From NCBI GenBank assembly GCA_012517355.1, contig JAAYVD010000010.1, forward strand, positions 1 to 58,384: a stretch of DNA of 58,384 nucleotides, in the 5' to 3' direction. Position numbers and translations under genes: made by a program. This DNA is from Candidatus Rifleibacteriota bacterium. GTDB lineage: Bacteria > Muiribacteriota > Ozemobacteria > Ozemobacterales > Ozemobacteraceae. Shown piece after piece: positions 24,053-33,500 of this stretch; the first letter of the stretch is position 1, and the number at the start of each line of letters is the position of its first letter. Below the pieces are notes generated by a model. The model made no database searches. It worked only from the letters and a program-made list of their open reading frames with translations, and was not told the origin of the DNA.

Positions 24053-25612
24053 ATGGAAACGGAACGACTCAGGACCATCATCGAAACCGCCTGGGAACGG
24101 CGATTCTGGCAGGTTTGGGTGGTCGGCCTGCTGGGGCGGCTGGTCATGGGCCTCACCCTCGATCTGACCCCCGACGAGGCCTACTACTGGGAGTTCGCCC
24201 GCCGCCCCGACTGGTCGTATTTCGACCATCCCCCCCTGGTCGGCTACCTGATCGCCCTCGCGCGCCTGCTGCTGGGCGACACCCCGGCCGCCGTCCGGCT
24301 GCCGGCCTGGGCGGGGATCGCCGTGGTATCCTGGGCCCTCTTCGCCATCGGACGCGACCATCTCGGATCGGCCCGCACCGGCTTCTTGGCAGCGGCGATG
24401 GTCCATCTGACCCCGGCCGGCCTCGCCCTGGGCTTCATCACCACCCCCGACGTCCCGCTGGCGGCGGCCTGGAGCCTGGGCAGCCTGGCCTTCCTGCCGC
24501 TGCTCACCGGCCCCGCCCCCGCCGACGGAACCAGCCCGATTCCCGGGACCGGGGGCCGGGCCACCCCTGGGGAACCGCCCCGGGAACGGCTTTCCCCCTG
24601 GGCGCTCACCGGTCTCGCCCTCGGCCTGGGCGCCATGTCGAAGTACAACATGATCTTCTTCGTGCCGGGCATCGCCGTCACGCTGCTGGCCTTCCCGCGC
24701 CTGCGGCCGACCGTGGGCACCGGCCGGTTCTGGGTGATGGTGGGCCTGGCGGCGCTGGGCACGGTTCCCGTCCTCTGGTGGAACGCGACCCACGACTGGG
24801 CGTCCCTGCGGTTCCAGTTCCATCACGGGTTCAAAGCCAGCCAGCGCACCCTGGTGAGCACGGCCGGCGAGTTCCTGGGAGGCCAGTGTTTGACCGTGGG
24901 GCCTCTGCTGTTCGCCGTCCTGTGGGGCGTCGGCCTGGCCCGCCTGCGCGACGCCTGGCGGAACGGCGACGAGCGACGGTTCTTCCTGGCCGCCGCCGGC
25001 CTGCCGATGATGGCCTTCTTCACCTATACCGGCCTCACCTCGAAGGTGGAGGCCAACTGGCCGCAGGTGGCCTACCTCACCGTCATGGTCCTGGCCGCCG
25101 AGTGGCTGGGGCAGGGGAACGCGCCGTCCCGCCTCCGGTGGGTGCTGGGCACCTCGGGCGCGCTGACCGCCCTGGCCGTGCTGCAGGCCATGACCCTGGC
25201 CCTGCCCCTTCCCCCCCGGTCCGACGTCTCGACCCGCCTGCACGGCTGGTCGGCCATGGGCCGGGCGGTGCGTGCCTTCGACGAGCGCACCGGCCGCCGG
25301 TTCGTGTTCGTCGGCCAGGGGGCTCCGCTTACCGCACTGGTGGCCTTCTACGGCGGCCTTCCCCCCGATCGCATCATGGAAGCCCACGGCACCGGCAACT
25401 GGCGGTTCTGGTGGGGGCAGCAGCCCCTTCCCACCGGCCGGGACCTCGCCTACGTCGACGTCGGCCACCTGTCCGAGGCGAACGCCTTCCTGTCGCGGTT
25501 CCAGGGACCCAACGCCTCCGAGACCATCCCCATCGAGTCCTGCGGCCGCCGCATCCGCGAGATCACCATCACCACCCTGCAGGGAAGCCTGGTCCCCATC
25601 CCCTTCGACTGA
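24053..25612 (+). CDS. GT39 (ArnT/PMT-like) membrane glycosyltransferase
   Basis: A 519-residue protein with about ten membrane spans and the family's first periplasmic loop LDLTPDEAYYWEFARRPDWSYFDHPPLVGYLI, whose acidic DE and later DHPP are typical of dolichyl/undecaprenyl-phosphate sugar transferases. Later motifs include LGFITTPDVPLAAAW, GLGAMSKYNMIFF and VLWWNATHDWASLRFQF, with a soluble C-terminal domain. It transfers a sugar from a polyprenyl carrier to lipid A, protein or polysaccharide; the acceptor is unknown. A Pro/Gly-rich cytoplasmic loop (residues about 160-185) is longer than usual. It lies between a TMTC-like and a GT9 gene. Confidence 0.88.
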   Translation: METERLRTIIETAWERRFWQVWVVGLLGRLVMGLTLDLTPDEAYYWEFARRPDWSYFDHPPLVGYLIALARLLLGDTPAAVRLPAWAGIAVVSWALFAIGRDHLGSARTGFLAAAMVHLTPAGLALGFITTPDVPLAAAWSLGSLAFLPLLTGPAPADGTSPIPGTGGRATPGEPPRERLSPWALTGLALGLGAMSKYNMIFFVPGIAVTLLAFPRLRPTVGTGRFWVMVGLAALGTVPVLWWNATHDWASLRFQFHHGFKASQRTLVSTAGEFLGGQCLTVGPLLFAVLWGVGLARLRDAWRNGDERRFFLAAAGLPMMAFFTYTGLTSKVEANWPQVAYLTVMVLAAEWLGQGNAPSRLRWVLGTSGALTALAVLQAMTLALPLPPRSDVSTRLHGWSAMGRAVRAFDERTGRRFVFVGQGAPLTALVAFYGGLPPDRIMEAHGTGNWRFWWGQQPLPTGRDLAYVDVGHLSEANAFLSRFQGPNASETIPIESCGRRIREITITTLQGSLVPIPFD

Positions 25613-25926
25613 GCCGACCACCGGGCCACGACACCCCGCCGTCGCCGTGGCCACCACGGCCACACCGACACCACCACGCCCCTCGACGCCGGGCCGCGGA
25701 CCACCCCGCCCGGACTGCGACCCGCTCCGGGCCCGGACCGCCGTGACGGGCCGACCACCCCCCCCCTTCGACGTCTTCCCGGACACGCCGTCCCTCCCGC
25801 CCCGCTTCCCGGCACCCGCCTCGACACCCGGCCTGCCGCTCGCTTTGACTCGGCCGGCCCGGACCGGTATCATGGGCGCCGGCCGCCCGGTTCCCTCGCC
25901 AACTCGCCGGGCCCCTGGAGGACGCC
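25613..25926. other. Cytosine-rich intergenic spacer carrying the GT9 promoter
   Basis: The 314-bp spacer is rich in CACC/CCGAC runs on the plus strand with no supported gene. The only feature I see is the promoter at 25845-25873. Confidence 0.5.
25845..25873 (+). promoter_or_regulatory. Sigma-70 promoter of the GT9 gene
   Basis: TTGACT, 17-base spacer, TATCAT. The predicted start is about 45 bases before the ATG, with GGAGG in the leader. Confidence 0.75.
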
Positions 25927-27156
25927 ATGCAGGTCGATACCATGCGGGCCATCGACTACTGGGCGGGCATTCCCCTGACCATGCTCGCCACGGCCCTGGT
26001 GAAGACGTGGGAAACCCTCGTCCCGCGCCGCCCCCGACCCCCACGCAACCTGCTGTTCATCGAGCTTTCCGAGATGGGCAGCACCATCCTGGTCGACCCC
26101 GTGCTGCGGCACCTCCAGCGGGAACACGGCTGCAACCTGCACTTCCTCATCTTCGCCAAGAACAAGCCGAGCCTCGACCTGCTGCACCCGATTCCCGAGG
26201 AGAACATCTTCACCATCCGCGAAAACGGCCTGTTCCCCCTCGCCTGGGATACCCTGGCCTTTTTGGCCTGGTGCCGCCGCAAGCGGATCGACACCGTGGT
26301 CGACCTCGAACTGTTCAGCCGCTTCACCGCCCTGCTGACCGGCCTCAGCGGGGCCCGGCGCCGGGTCGGGTTCCATGCCTTCACGAACGAGGGGCTGTTC
26401 CGCGGCGATCTGCTGACCCACAAGGTGGCTTACAACCCGCACCAGCACATCACCAAGAACTTCTTCGCCCTGGCCCACGCCGCCACCGCCCAGGCCCCCG
26501 AGACCCCCTTCGCCAAGATCGCGGTGCCCGACCGCGCCCTCGCCCTCGGCAAGGCCACCGTCACCGATGGCCAGAAGACCGCGATGCTGGCCCGGATACG
26601 GGAACGGGCCCCCGGGTTCGACCCCGCCCGCCACCGCCTCGTGCTGTTCAACGCCAACGCCAGCGACCTGCTTCCCCTGCGCCGCTGGCCCCAGGAGCAC
26701 TACATCACCCTCGCCCGCCGCGTGCTGGCAGGCCACCCCCGCGTCTTCCTGCTGCTGACCGGCGCCCCCGGCGAGCGCGAGGGCCTCGATGCCATTCCCG
26801 CCGCCATCGGGGGCGTGGAACGGGAGCGGATCGCCAATTTCGCCGGGGCCACCAGCCTGACCGAGCTGCCCGCCCTCTACAGCCTGGCCGCCTTCATGCT
26901 CAGCAACGACTCGGGCCCCGCCCATTTCGCCGCCGTGACCGCCATGCCCACCTACGTGTTCTTCGGCCCCGAGACCCCGCACCTCTACGGCTCTCTCGGG
27001 CCGACCACCCCGATCTACGCCGGGCTGGCCTGCTCCCCCTGCGTCAGCGCGGCCAACCACCGCAAGACGCCCTGCGACGACAACGTGTGCCTCCGGACGA
27101 TCACCCCGGACCAGGTCTACGCCATCCTCCAGCCGGCCCTCGCGGCGCTCGACTGA
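25927..27156 (+). CDS. Glycosyltransferase family 9 (heptosyltransferase-like)
   Basis: A 409-residue GT-B fold protein. N-terminal LLFIELSEMGSTILVDPVLRHLQ corresponds to the family's IxLSALGDxxxxxPxL motif. Later come TVVDLELFSRFTALLTGLSGARRRVGF, FNANASDLLPLRRWPQEHYITLARRVL (the NPGAS...RxWP element), LLLTGAPGEREG, NFAGATSLTELPALYSLAAFMLSNDSGPAHFAAV and VFFGPETPHLYGSLGP. Such enzymes transfer heptose from ADP-heptose to lipopolysaccharide core. The C terminus carries a Cys cluster (CSPCVSAANHRKTPCDDNVC) seen in several GT9 proteins. A strong promoter and GGAGG site precede it. Confidence 0.92.
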   Translation: MQVDTMRAIDYWAGIPLTMLATALVKTWETLVPRRPRPPRNLLFIELSEMGSTILVDPVLRHLQREHGCNLHFLIFAKNKPSLDLLHPIPEENIFTIRENGLFPLAWDTLAFLAWCRRKRIDTVVDLELFSRFTALLTGLSGARRRVGFHAFTNEGLFRGDLLTHKVAYNPHQHITKNFFALAHAATAQAPETPFAKIAVPDRALALGKATVTDGQKTAMLARIRERAPGFDPARHRLVLFNANASDLLPLRRWPQEHYITLARRVLAGHPRVFLLLTGAPGEREGLDAIPAAIGGVERERIANFAGATSLTELPALYSLAAFMLSNDSGPAHFAAVTAMPTYVFFGPETPHLYGSLGPTTPIYAGLACSPCVSAANHRKTPCDDNVCLRTITPDQVYAILQPALAALD

Positions 27157-27338
27157 ACCCGCGGACCGCCAGGGAAGGCGGCGCGGACGCCCGTGCCGCG
27201 GAGGACCAGGAGGATGCCCCTCGCCAGGAACATGGGGTTCCGGGGGCTGTGGAAAACGCCGTCAGGGGCGGGTCGGGCCCGTCCGACGGGGCCTGATCAG
27301 GGGCTGCTGGCGCTGGCCGGCCGGGGGGCCGGCCCGGG

Positions 27339-27644
27339 TCACATGGTGCCTTCGATGATGCGGACCTTGCTGAACAGCAGGTAGACGAAGAACAGGATGC
27401 CGAGCTGGACGAAGAACAACCCGATGCCCAGGCAGCGGTTGGCGACCCCCTCGTAGCGCACCTGCGCGATGATGGTGGCCTGGGCCTCGGCGGGGGCCAG
27501 GGTGGTCAGGTGCCGTCCGATCTCGGCGCTGTCCGCGAGCATCCCCGCGACCGCGAAACTGCCGATGGTCAGCAGAATGCCGATCACCACGAAGACGAAA
27601 CTGATGACACGCAGGCGCTGCTCCAAAACGGCGGGGGTGGACAT
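27339..27644 (-). CDS. Small two-span membrane protein
   Basis: A 101-residue protein with two hydrophobic segments (about residues 11-33, VISFVFVVIGILLTIGSFAVAGM, and 72-91, LGIGLFFVQLGILFFVYLLF) joined by a soluble loop of about 35 residues. I do not recognise the family. It has its own consensus promoter, so it is probably well expressed and monocistronic. CAAAGGAG lies a few bases before the ATG. Confidence 0.75.
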   Translation of the reverse strand: MSTPAVLEQRLRVISFVFVVIGILLTIGSFAVAGMLADSAEIGRHLTTLAPAEAQATIIAQVRYEGVANRCLGIGLFFVQLGILFFVYLLFSKVRIIEGTM

Positions 27645-27673
27645 GGGGGGCTCCTTTGCCAGTCGATGACCGG

Positions 27674-27702
27674 ATTATAGAAAGGGCCACCATGACTGTC
27701 AA
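27674..27702 (-). promoter_or_regulatory. Fully consensus sigma-70 promoter
   Basis: On the minus strand TTGACA, exactly 17 bases, TATAAT, about 30 bases before the small membrane protein start. It is the best promoter in the window and implies strong expression. Confidence 0.9.
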
Positions 27703-27724
27703 CGGGAATCCCCGGCCGGGAAGG

Positions 27725-27754
27725 TTGGCCCCTCCGGCCCCAACGGAGTAGAAT
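27725..27754 (+). promoter_or_regulatory. Promoter of the DJ-1/PfpI gene
   Basis: TTGGCC, 18 bases, TAGAAT on the plus strand, divergent from the consensus promoter at 27674-27702. AGGAGGTGG precedes the ATG at 27817. Confidence 0.6.
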
Positions 27755-27816
27755 GTCCCCGAGGCCGGTCACAGCGCCGAAGGGCTGACCACCGGCACCG
27801 GCCAGGAGGTGGAGAG

Positions 27817-28386
27817 ATGTCCATGGTGTATGTCCTGATGGCCCCGGGGTTCGAGGAGATGGAACTGGCGATCACGGTCGATGTCCTGCGCCGGGCCGGC
27901 CTCGACGTGCGGACGGTGACCCTGGCCGACCGGATCGAGCCGGTCATGGGCTCCCGCGGCATCGCGATGGTTCCCGATCTCGACTTCGGGCGGCTGGAAG
28001 AGGACCGCTGCCGCGCCCTGATCATGCCCGGGGGCCTGGAGGGAACCCGGCAAATGGCGGCTGATGAGCGCGTGCTGGCGCTGCTGCGCCGGGTCGAAGC
28101 GGCCGGAGGTCTGCTGGCGGCCATCTGCGCCGCCCCCACCGTGCTGGTGGCAGCCGGGGTGGGCAAGGCCCACCGGATGACCTGCCACCCCGGGGTGAAG
28201 GCCACGCTGACCGCCGCGGCCGGGGTGACCTACGAGGATTCGCGGGTGGTGATCGACGGCCGGATCATCACCTCCCAGGCGCCGGGTACGACGTTCGAGT
28301 TCGCCTACGCCCTGGTCGGCGCCCTGGCCGACCGGGCCAAGGTCCAGGAGATCGACCAGGGGGTGCTGGCGTTGCGGGGCGGCTGA
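27817..28386 (+). CDS. DJ-1/PfpI family protein
   Basis: A 189-residue protein of the DJ-1/ThiJ/YajL group. It has PGFEEMELAITVDVLRRAG with Glu16 in the position that hydrogen-bonds the reactive cysteine, the ALIMPGGLEGTR strand-loop, and the nucleophile elbow LAAICAAPTVL with Cys104, then KAHRMTCHPGV and ITSQAPGTTFEFAYALV near the end. Relatives act as glyoxalases, deglycases or oxidative-stress chaperones; motif order best fits the DJ-1/YajL branch. Exact activity is not deducible. Confidence 0.92.
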   Translation: MSMVYVLMAPGFEEMELAITVDVLRRAGLDVRTVTLADRIEPVMGSRGIAMVPDLDFGRLEEDRCRALIMPGGLEGTRQMAADERVLALLRRVEAAGGLLAAICAAPTVLVAAGVGKAHRMTCHPGVKATLTAAAGVTYEDSRVVIDGRIITSQAPGTTFEFAYALVGALADRAKVQEIDQGVLALRGG

Positions 28387-28471
28387 CCGGGCCGCAGAAC
28401 ACGGGACGGCCTCCTGCCGGCGTCGGGGGGGCCGCCCCAACAGGATTGGGGACCCTGGTGGCCCGCCGCGG

Positions 28472-28538
28472 GGCGCGGAACGGGCGTTTCGCACGGCCCT
28501 TCGTGGCGGCAAAGGGGCACTTCCGACATCGTGCCGAT
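28472..28538 (-). repeat. Third dispersed copy of the hairpin repeat, minus strand
   Basis: Read on the minus strand it contains CACGATGTCGGAAGTGCCCC and then TTTGCCGCCA, matching the core of the 1-173 units, followed by a GCGAAAC...GTTCCGC-type remnant. It is shorter and more diverged than the copy at 21828. Confidence 0.75.
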
Positions 28539-28589
28539 CACCCCCTGACCAACGTCGGGGGGGCCGCCACGGCGGGATCTGGGACGGGG

Positions 28590-28871
28590 TCAGTGCCCGA
28601 CCGCGGGGACGGCCGACTCGACCACGAACTTGTCGTTGAGGATGAGCTTGACGAACTTGGCGTTGAGGCCGTCGCCGAGGTAGGCGTTGAGGTCCTTGGA
28701 AGCCTTGATGATGATCTCGGCCTCGGGGACCTTGATGCTTTTCCCGCACAGGGTGCAGATCAGAACGCCCTTCTGCTCCTCCATGACGACGTGGCTGACC
28801 TTGGAGATGTTGTGGCACATGGCGCATTCGACGTGGAAGTAGAAGACGAGCTTGTCGAGTCGATCGAGCAT
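28590..28871 (-). CDS. Small zinc-ribbon-like protein
   Basis: A 93-residue protein with CAMC (Cys16/19) and CTLC (Cys39/42) flanking a hydrophobic strand, a likely single zinc ribbon, then a helical or strand C-terminal half (IIIKASKDLNAYLGDGLNAKFVKLILND). I do not know the family. A nucleic-acid-binding or sensor role is possible but not shown. The ATG at 28871 has AGGAA upstream. It is divergent from yjbQ. Confidence 0.7.
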   Translation of the reverse strand: MLDRLDKLVFYFHVECAMCHNISKVSHVVMEEQKGVLICTLCGKSIKVPEAEIIIKASKDLNAYLGDGLNAKFVKLILNDKFVVESAVPAVGH

Positions 28872-28979
28872 GGGTGTCGGTTCCTGTTCTGGCTTTTCGG
28901 AGGGATGACCCTGGTCACAAGCCCAGGGCCTCGTTGACGGGATGAATCCGTGAAAGTGGAGGTGGCGGGCCGGTGCGGA

Positions 28980-29007
28980 TTGCGCTCCGGCCCGCCACAG
29001 GTATACC
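28980..29007 (+). promoter_or_regulatory. Possible yjbQ-family promoter
   Basis: TTGCGC, 16 bases, TATACC on the plus strand; leader about 45 bases with AAGGAGG. Confidence 0.4.
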
Positions 29008-29056
29008 CTGGGCCCGGGCAAACGTCAATACACCTGCAAGGAGGGCCAGCGCCGCC

Positions 29057-29473
29057 ATGAAGAGCTACCGCAAGGAACTGTGGTTCGAGATCCCCACCCG
29101 CCGAGGGTTCGTCAACATCACCCGCCAGGTCGAGGACTGCCTGCGGGAGAGCGGGGTCAAGGAAGGCCTGTGCCTGGTCAACGCGATGCACATCACAGCC
29201 AGCGTGTTCATCAACGACGACGAATCAGGCCTGCACCATGATTTCGAGGTCTGGCTGGAAGGCCTGGCCCCCGAGAAGCCGTATTCCCGCTACCGCCACA
29301 ACGGCGGGGAGGACAACGGCGACGCCCACCTGAAGCGGACGATCATGGGCCGCGAGGTGGTGGTGGCGGTGACCGCCGGCAAACTCGACTTCGGCCCCTG
29401 GGAGCAGATCTTCTACGGCGAGTTCGACGGGAAGCGCCGCAAGCGCGTGTTGGTCAAGATCATCGGCGACTGA
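29057..29473 (+). CDS. YjbQ/UPF0047 family protein
   Basis: A 138-residue protein with family hallmarks: [69 protein letters not shown], and [23 protein letters not shown]. Conserved His and Asp residues form the putative active site. Relatives show weak thiamine-phosphate synthase activity, but the physiological role is unclear. AAGGAGG lies 13 bases before ATG 29057. No thiamine gene is nearby. Confidence 0.93.
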   Translation: MKSYRKELWFEIPTRRGFVNITRQVEDCLRESGVKEGLCLVNAMHITASVFINDDESGLHHDFEVWLEGLAPEKPYSRYRHNGGEDNGDAHLKRTIMGREVVVAVTAGKLDFGPWEQIFYGEFDGKRRKRVLVKIIGD

Positions 29474-29793
29474 CGCCCCGCACCACCGCGTTCAATCCAT
29501 GCGCCGGACAAGAGCTTCCCGGTTCCCCGACCGGCTGGCGCTGGTGCGGTTCCTCCCAGAAGCCGCGATGGCTCAGGGAAAGCCGGTCCGCACCACCCGG
29601 CAGGGGCGGACACAGGGGTCCGCCCCTGCGGTGGCCGCCTGATGGCTGGCAGCCATTCCGAGGCACAACCGTCTTTCCTCATCGCTGTTCCTGGGTTCCT
29701 TCCCGTTGTTGAACCCGTCAGGGTTTTCTGCTATCATTCTCGGATACGGCCGGCCTCCGGGCTGGCGGGTTCCGTCCTCTCACGGAGGAAAAG
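29474..29793. other. Intergenic spacer with a 12-bp perfect palindrome and a promoter
   Basis: GCAGGGGCGGAC (29600-29611) and GTCCGCCCCTGC (29618-29629) form a perfect 12-bp hairpin with loop ACAGGG. It is not followed by T residues and looks like a dispersed palindrome. The following lipoprotein promoter lies at 29709-29737. No gene is seen. Confidence 0.75.
29709..29737 (+). promoter_or_regulatory. Sigma-70 promoter of the lipoprotein pair
   Basis: TTGAAC, 17-base spacer, TATCAT, about 50 bases before the ATG at 29794, which also has ACGGAGGAAAAG upstream. Confidence 0.8.
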
Positions 29794-30483
29794 ATGCGAT
29801 TGTTGCGGTCCTGTTGGTTCCTGCTCCTGCTGGTCGGCCTCGTCTCCGGCCTCCTGGCCGGGTGTGGCGGCGGCGGCGGCAACTCCGGGACCGGGGTCGG
29901 GCCCGTCGCCCAGACGCCGGAAGACGCGGTGCGGGCCCTGGTGGCCGACTGGCAACAGACCGGGGGCCCGACGCTGATCCTTGCCCAGACCGGAACGACG
30001 GCCACCACGACGACCTCGACCGCCACCGCGACCACCTCCCTCGGCCAGGTCAGGTTCCGCGACTTCTTCTCGGACGAAACCTGGGAACTGAGCGTCGACC
30101 GGGTGGAGTATCTTTCAGCCGAAGAGGCCTACATCTACACGTCCTACCTGTATCGCGACCTGGCGGTCGGCCAGTCGATCATCCGGTTCCGCCTGGTGCG
30201 GAACAACGGCCTGTGGGAACTGCAGGACATCTCCGTCGAGAGCCTGCCCGCGGCGGTAGTCTCGGCCACCGGCATCCAGGGGTTTGTCATCGACAAGGTC
30301 ACCCGCCAGGCGGTTTCCGGCGCCGAGGTCCACCTGTGGCGGGCGGCCGCCGAGGTCGCCTCGACCGTCACCGACCTGCAGGGCTACTACCGGTTCACCG
30401 GCCTGACCGCCGGCACCTACGAGATCGTCATCGTCCGGCTCGGGTATCGGCCCGAGACCATCAGCGGCATCACCGTCCAGTAA
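29794..30483 (+). CDS. Lipoprotein with C-terminal carboxypeptidase-regulatory-like domain
   Basis: A 229-residue lipoprotein (lipobox LLAGC, Cys24) followed by poly-Gly, then a domain resembling an NTF2-like or stress-response fold (EDAVRALVADWQQ, FRDFFSDETWELSVDRVEYLS, IIRFRLVRNNGLWELQDI). It ends in one carboxypeptidase-regulatory-like beta-sandwich (GIQGFVIDKVTRQAVSGAEVHL... TVTDLQGYYRFTGLTAGTYEIVI). A Thr/Ser-rich strip (TTATTTTSTATATTS) lies in between. It is 36 bases before the giant lipoprotein and shares its promoter. Likely surface or periplasmic; no enzyme motif seen. Confidence 0.8.
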   Translation: MRLLRSCWFLLLLVGLVSGLLAGCGGGGGNSGTGVGPVAQTPEDAVRALVADWQQTGGPTLILAQTGTTATTTTSTATATTSLGQVRFRDFFSDETWELSVDRVEYLSAEEAYIYTSYLYRDLAVGQSIIRFRLVRNNGLWELQDISVESLPAAVVSATGIQGFVIDKVTRQAVSGAEVHLWRAAAEVASTVTDLQGYYRFTGLTAGTYEIVIVRLGYRPETISGITVQ

Positions 30484-30519
30484 GGTGTTTCCAAAGGTTT
30501 TTCCAGAGGAGTTGTACCC

Positions 30520-33500
30520 ATGAGGCATTCACCCGTCGTGACCATTGGTGCCCTGTTTCTGACCGTCGTCCTGTTGACCGGATGCGGCGGAGGAGGAGGA
30601 GGCGGTGAGGGGGGCAACCCCGTCGGCCCGGCCGCCACGGGAACTTTTGCCAGCCTGTCCGGCATCGTGTCATACGGCGGCAAGCCGCTGGCCAACGCCG
30701 CGGTCAACCTGTATCCCTCCGACGCCGGGCTGGCCCTCGGCCTGGGCGGCCTGTCCGCCGCCAAGGGGTCGGTGCGGACGGCCCTGGCCGCCGCCACCGG
30801 GGTCGGCCAGTTCTCCACCACCAGCGACGCCAACGGCGGCTACGCCTTCGAACAGGTGCCGGTCGGCGAATACACCCTGGTCGCCATCCTCGACGCCACC
30901 CACCAGTTCGCCCGCACCGGGGTCGTGGTGGGCGCCATCACCACGGTGAACGCCGAGATCGCCCCGACCGGCACCCTGACCGGCACCATCAGCGCCCCCG
31001 GCGCCGACCTCACCGGCGGCATCGTCTACCTGCAAGGAACCTCCTACGTCGCCCTGACCGACCAGGCCGGGGCCTTCACCATCTCCAACGTCCCCGCCAG
31101 CACCACCTTTTCGCTGCGGGTGACCCTCGGCAATCACATCCTGTCGACGCCGCTCTCCGTCATGGTGGCCCCCGGGGCCGCCACCAACGTCGGGGTCCTG
31201 GCCCTGACGGCGGTCGCCCTGCCCGGAACCGGTGGCCTCAGTGGCACCGTCACCCGCACCGGCGACTCCTCCCAGGTCGGCACCCTCGTGCTCGCCCGCA
31301 AGACCACCGGCGAGGCCGCCGGGGTCACCCTCACCAATGCCGCCGGCGACTACCGGTTCTACGGCCTCGCCTCCGGCGAATACCGGCTCGAGTTCACCGC
31401 CGACAACTACCTGCCGGCGGTGGCCGGCCCGGTCACCGTCGTCCCCGGCACCGTCGCCACCATGGCCGCCGTCGCCCTGTCCCCGAAGGTCTTCGCGACC
31501 CCGACCGGGACGCTGGCCGGCCAGGCCAGCAAGACCCAACTGCTGGCCGACGAGACCGACAACCGCGGCATCAGCCTGCTGCTCGTCAATCCCTCGGGAT
31601 CCCACCTGGTCGTCACCGACACCGCCGGGGCCTTCTCCTTCCAGGCCCCGCACGGCCCCTGGCGGTTGTGCGCCCTCTCGCCGTGGGAGCTCCTGTCCGG
31701 CCCTGGCCTGACCGTGGTCAACGGGTCGGCCACCCTCTCCATTCCTGAAACCACCTCCCTGGCGGGCCCCATCGTGGTGCGGCCTCTGGTCCCGCCCGGT
31801 CCCCGCTACCGGTTCTCCGGCGTCATCACCAAGATCGCCCTGCTCGGGGACGAAAAAGACCACAGCGGGCTCAACCTCCTGCTGACCAGCCCCAACGGCA
31901 CCTTCTTCGCCACCACCGACGGCGCCGGGAACTTCGCGTTCGATGCCCTGCCCGCGGGCAACTACACCCTGACCGTGGTCGGCCGCTACGAACTGGCCAC
32001 CCCCTACTCGTTCACCCTGTCCAGCACCCTGGTCGCTTCCGCCCTCACCGCCCGCCCGGCGGTGGCCCCGGCGCGCTACTCGTTCGGCGGCCAGGTGGTG
32101 AAGAACCCCCGCCTGCCCGACGAGGCGACCGATGGCGGTCTGAGCCTCGTTCTGAAGCAGGTGCCGGCTGGCACCCCGATCTTCTCGGCGATCACCGACG
32201 CCGGCGGCTACTTCCTGTTCTCCACCATTCCCTCCGGCACGTATGAATTCAGCGTCCAGGGCCGCTACAGCCTGGCCATGCCCGGCGCCTCCGACACCAT
32301 CACCATCGTCAACGCCGACGTGGCCACCGGCACCTACCAGGCACGCCCGTTCGGGGCGTTCACCCTCAGCGGCCGCATCCTCAAGAACGTCCAGCTGCAG
32401 GGCGACATCGATGACAGCGGCCTCAGCGTGGTCTTGAAGGGCCCGACCGGCCTGCAGTCCACCGTCACCCAGCCTGACGGGTTCTACGAGTTCCGGCAGC
32501 TGCCGCTGGGGTCGTACAACCTGAGCGTCACCGGCCGCTACCGACTCGTGGAAGGGGTCAACGGATCCGACACCTTCCCGGTGAATTCCACTCCGACCAT
32601 CCGCGACTACCACGTCAATCCCGCCGTTCCGACCGTGACCGTCACCGGCGTCGCCACCAAGTCCCAGTTCATCTTCCCCGGCGAGGACCATTCCGGACTC
32701 ACCGTGCGGCTGGCCTCGGCGGCCGCCAACTTCCAGATGGACACCACCACCGATGCGGCGGGAGCCTTCTCCTTCCCGGCCATTCCGCTGGGTGTGTATG
32801 ACTTGCGCATCGTCTCCGAGAACTACCGGCCTGAAGTGGTTCCCCCACCCGTGTCGGTGACCGCCCCCACCACCGTCATTCCCGGATTCACGGTAAAGCC
32901 CGTCAGCCTGCTGACCGGCCGCGTCATCGGTACCGTTGGCGGTCTGACCGTCGGCACCTTGATCGACGTCGTTCTGACCAACTCCGTGACTGGAGCGCGG
33001 TTCGTCTGCCGCACCGACGGCACCGGCAAGTTCGCCTTCGAAAACGTGCCGCCCACCACCGGCACCGATTACCACATCTCCATGGCCCCCGAATCGGGCT
33101 ACATCCTGTCGGGGGTGCCCGCGCCTTTCGCGGTCGGTTCCAAGGAGACGGTCGACCGCGGAACCGTGTTCGTCGTCTACAACGCCCCGATCATCAACAC
33201 CCTGGCCACGTCCGTGCCGAACGTCCTGGTGGTCAACGGCGGCAACATCGTTGTCGGCCCCCCGTCGACCCGCGCCTTCGCCGATGGACGCGAACTGGTC
33301 GCCACCGGTCCTGCCTGGACGGTGAACGTTGCACGTTTTGAAACTTCCGCGCTCGCCCCCGGCCAGTACAACCTCAAGCTGACCAACCCCGACGGCCTGT
33401 CGACCGCCTCCGGAGTGTTCTCCGTCGGCTTGGGTGTCCCCGTCATCACCTCCACCGGGGCGACCGTCAACTCGGTGACGATCCAGTGGGATCCCGTGGC

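Noticed and set aside
23807-26044. Minus-strand frame of about 745 codons across the GT39 gene and its flanks
   Set aside because: It is antisense to a clear GT39 protein and runs through hairpins and spacers with no motif.
27300-27338. GC hairpin (GGCCGGCC on both sides of a G run) as a terminator for the small membrane protein
   Set aside because: It is a strong palindrome, but there is no T run and part of it may be chance in GC-rich sequence; not called.
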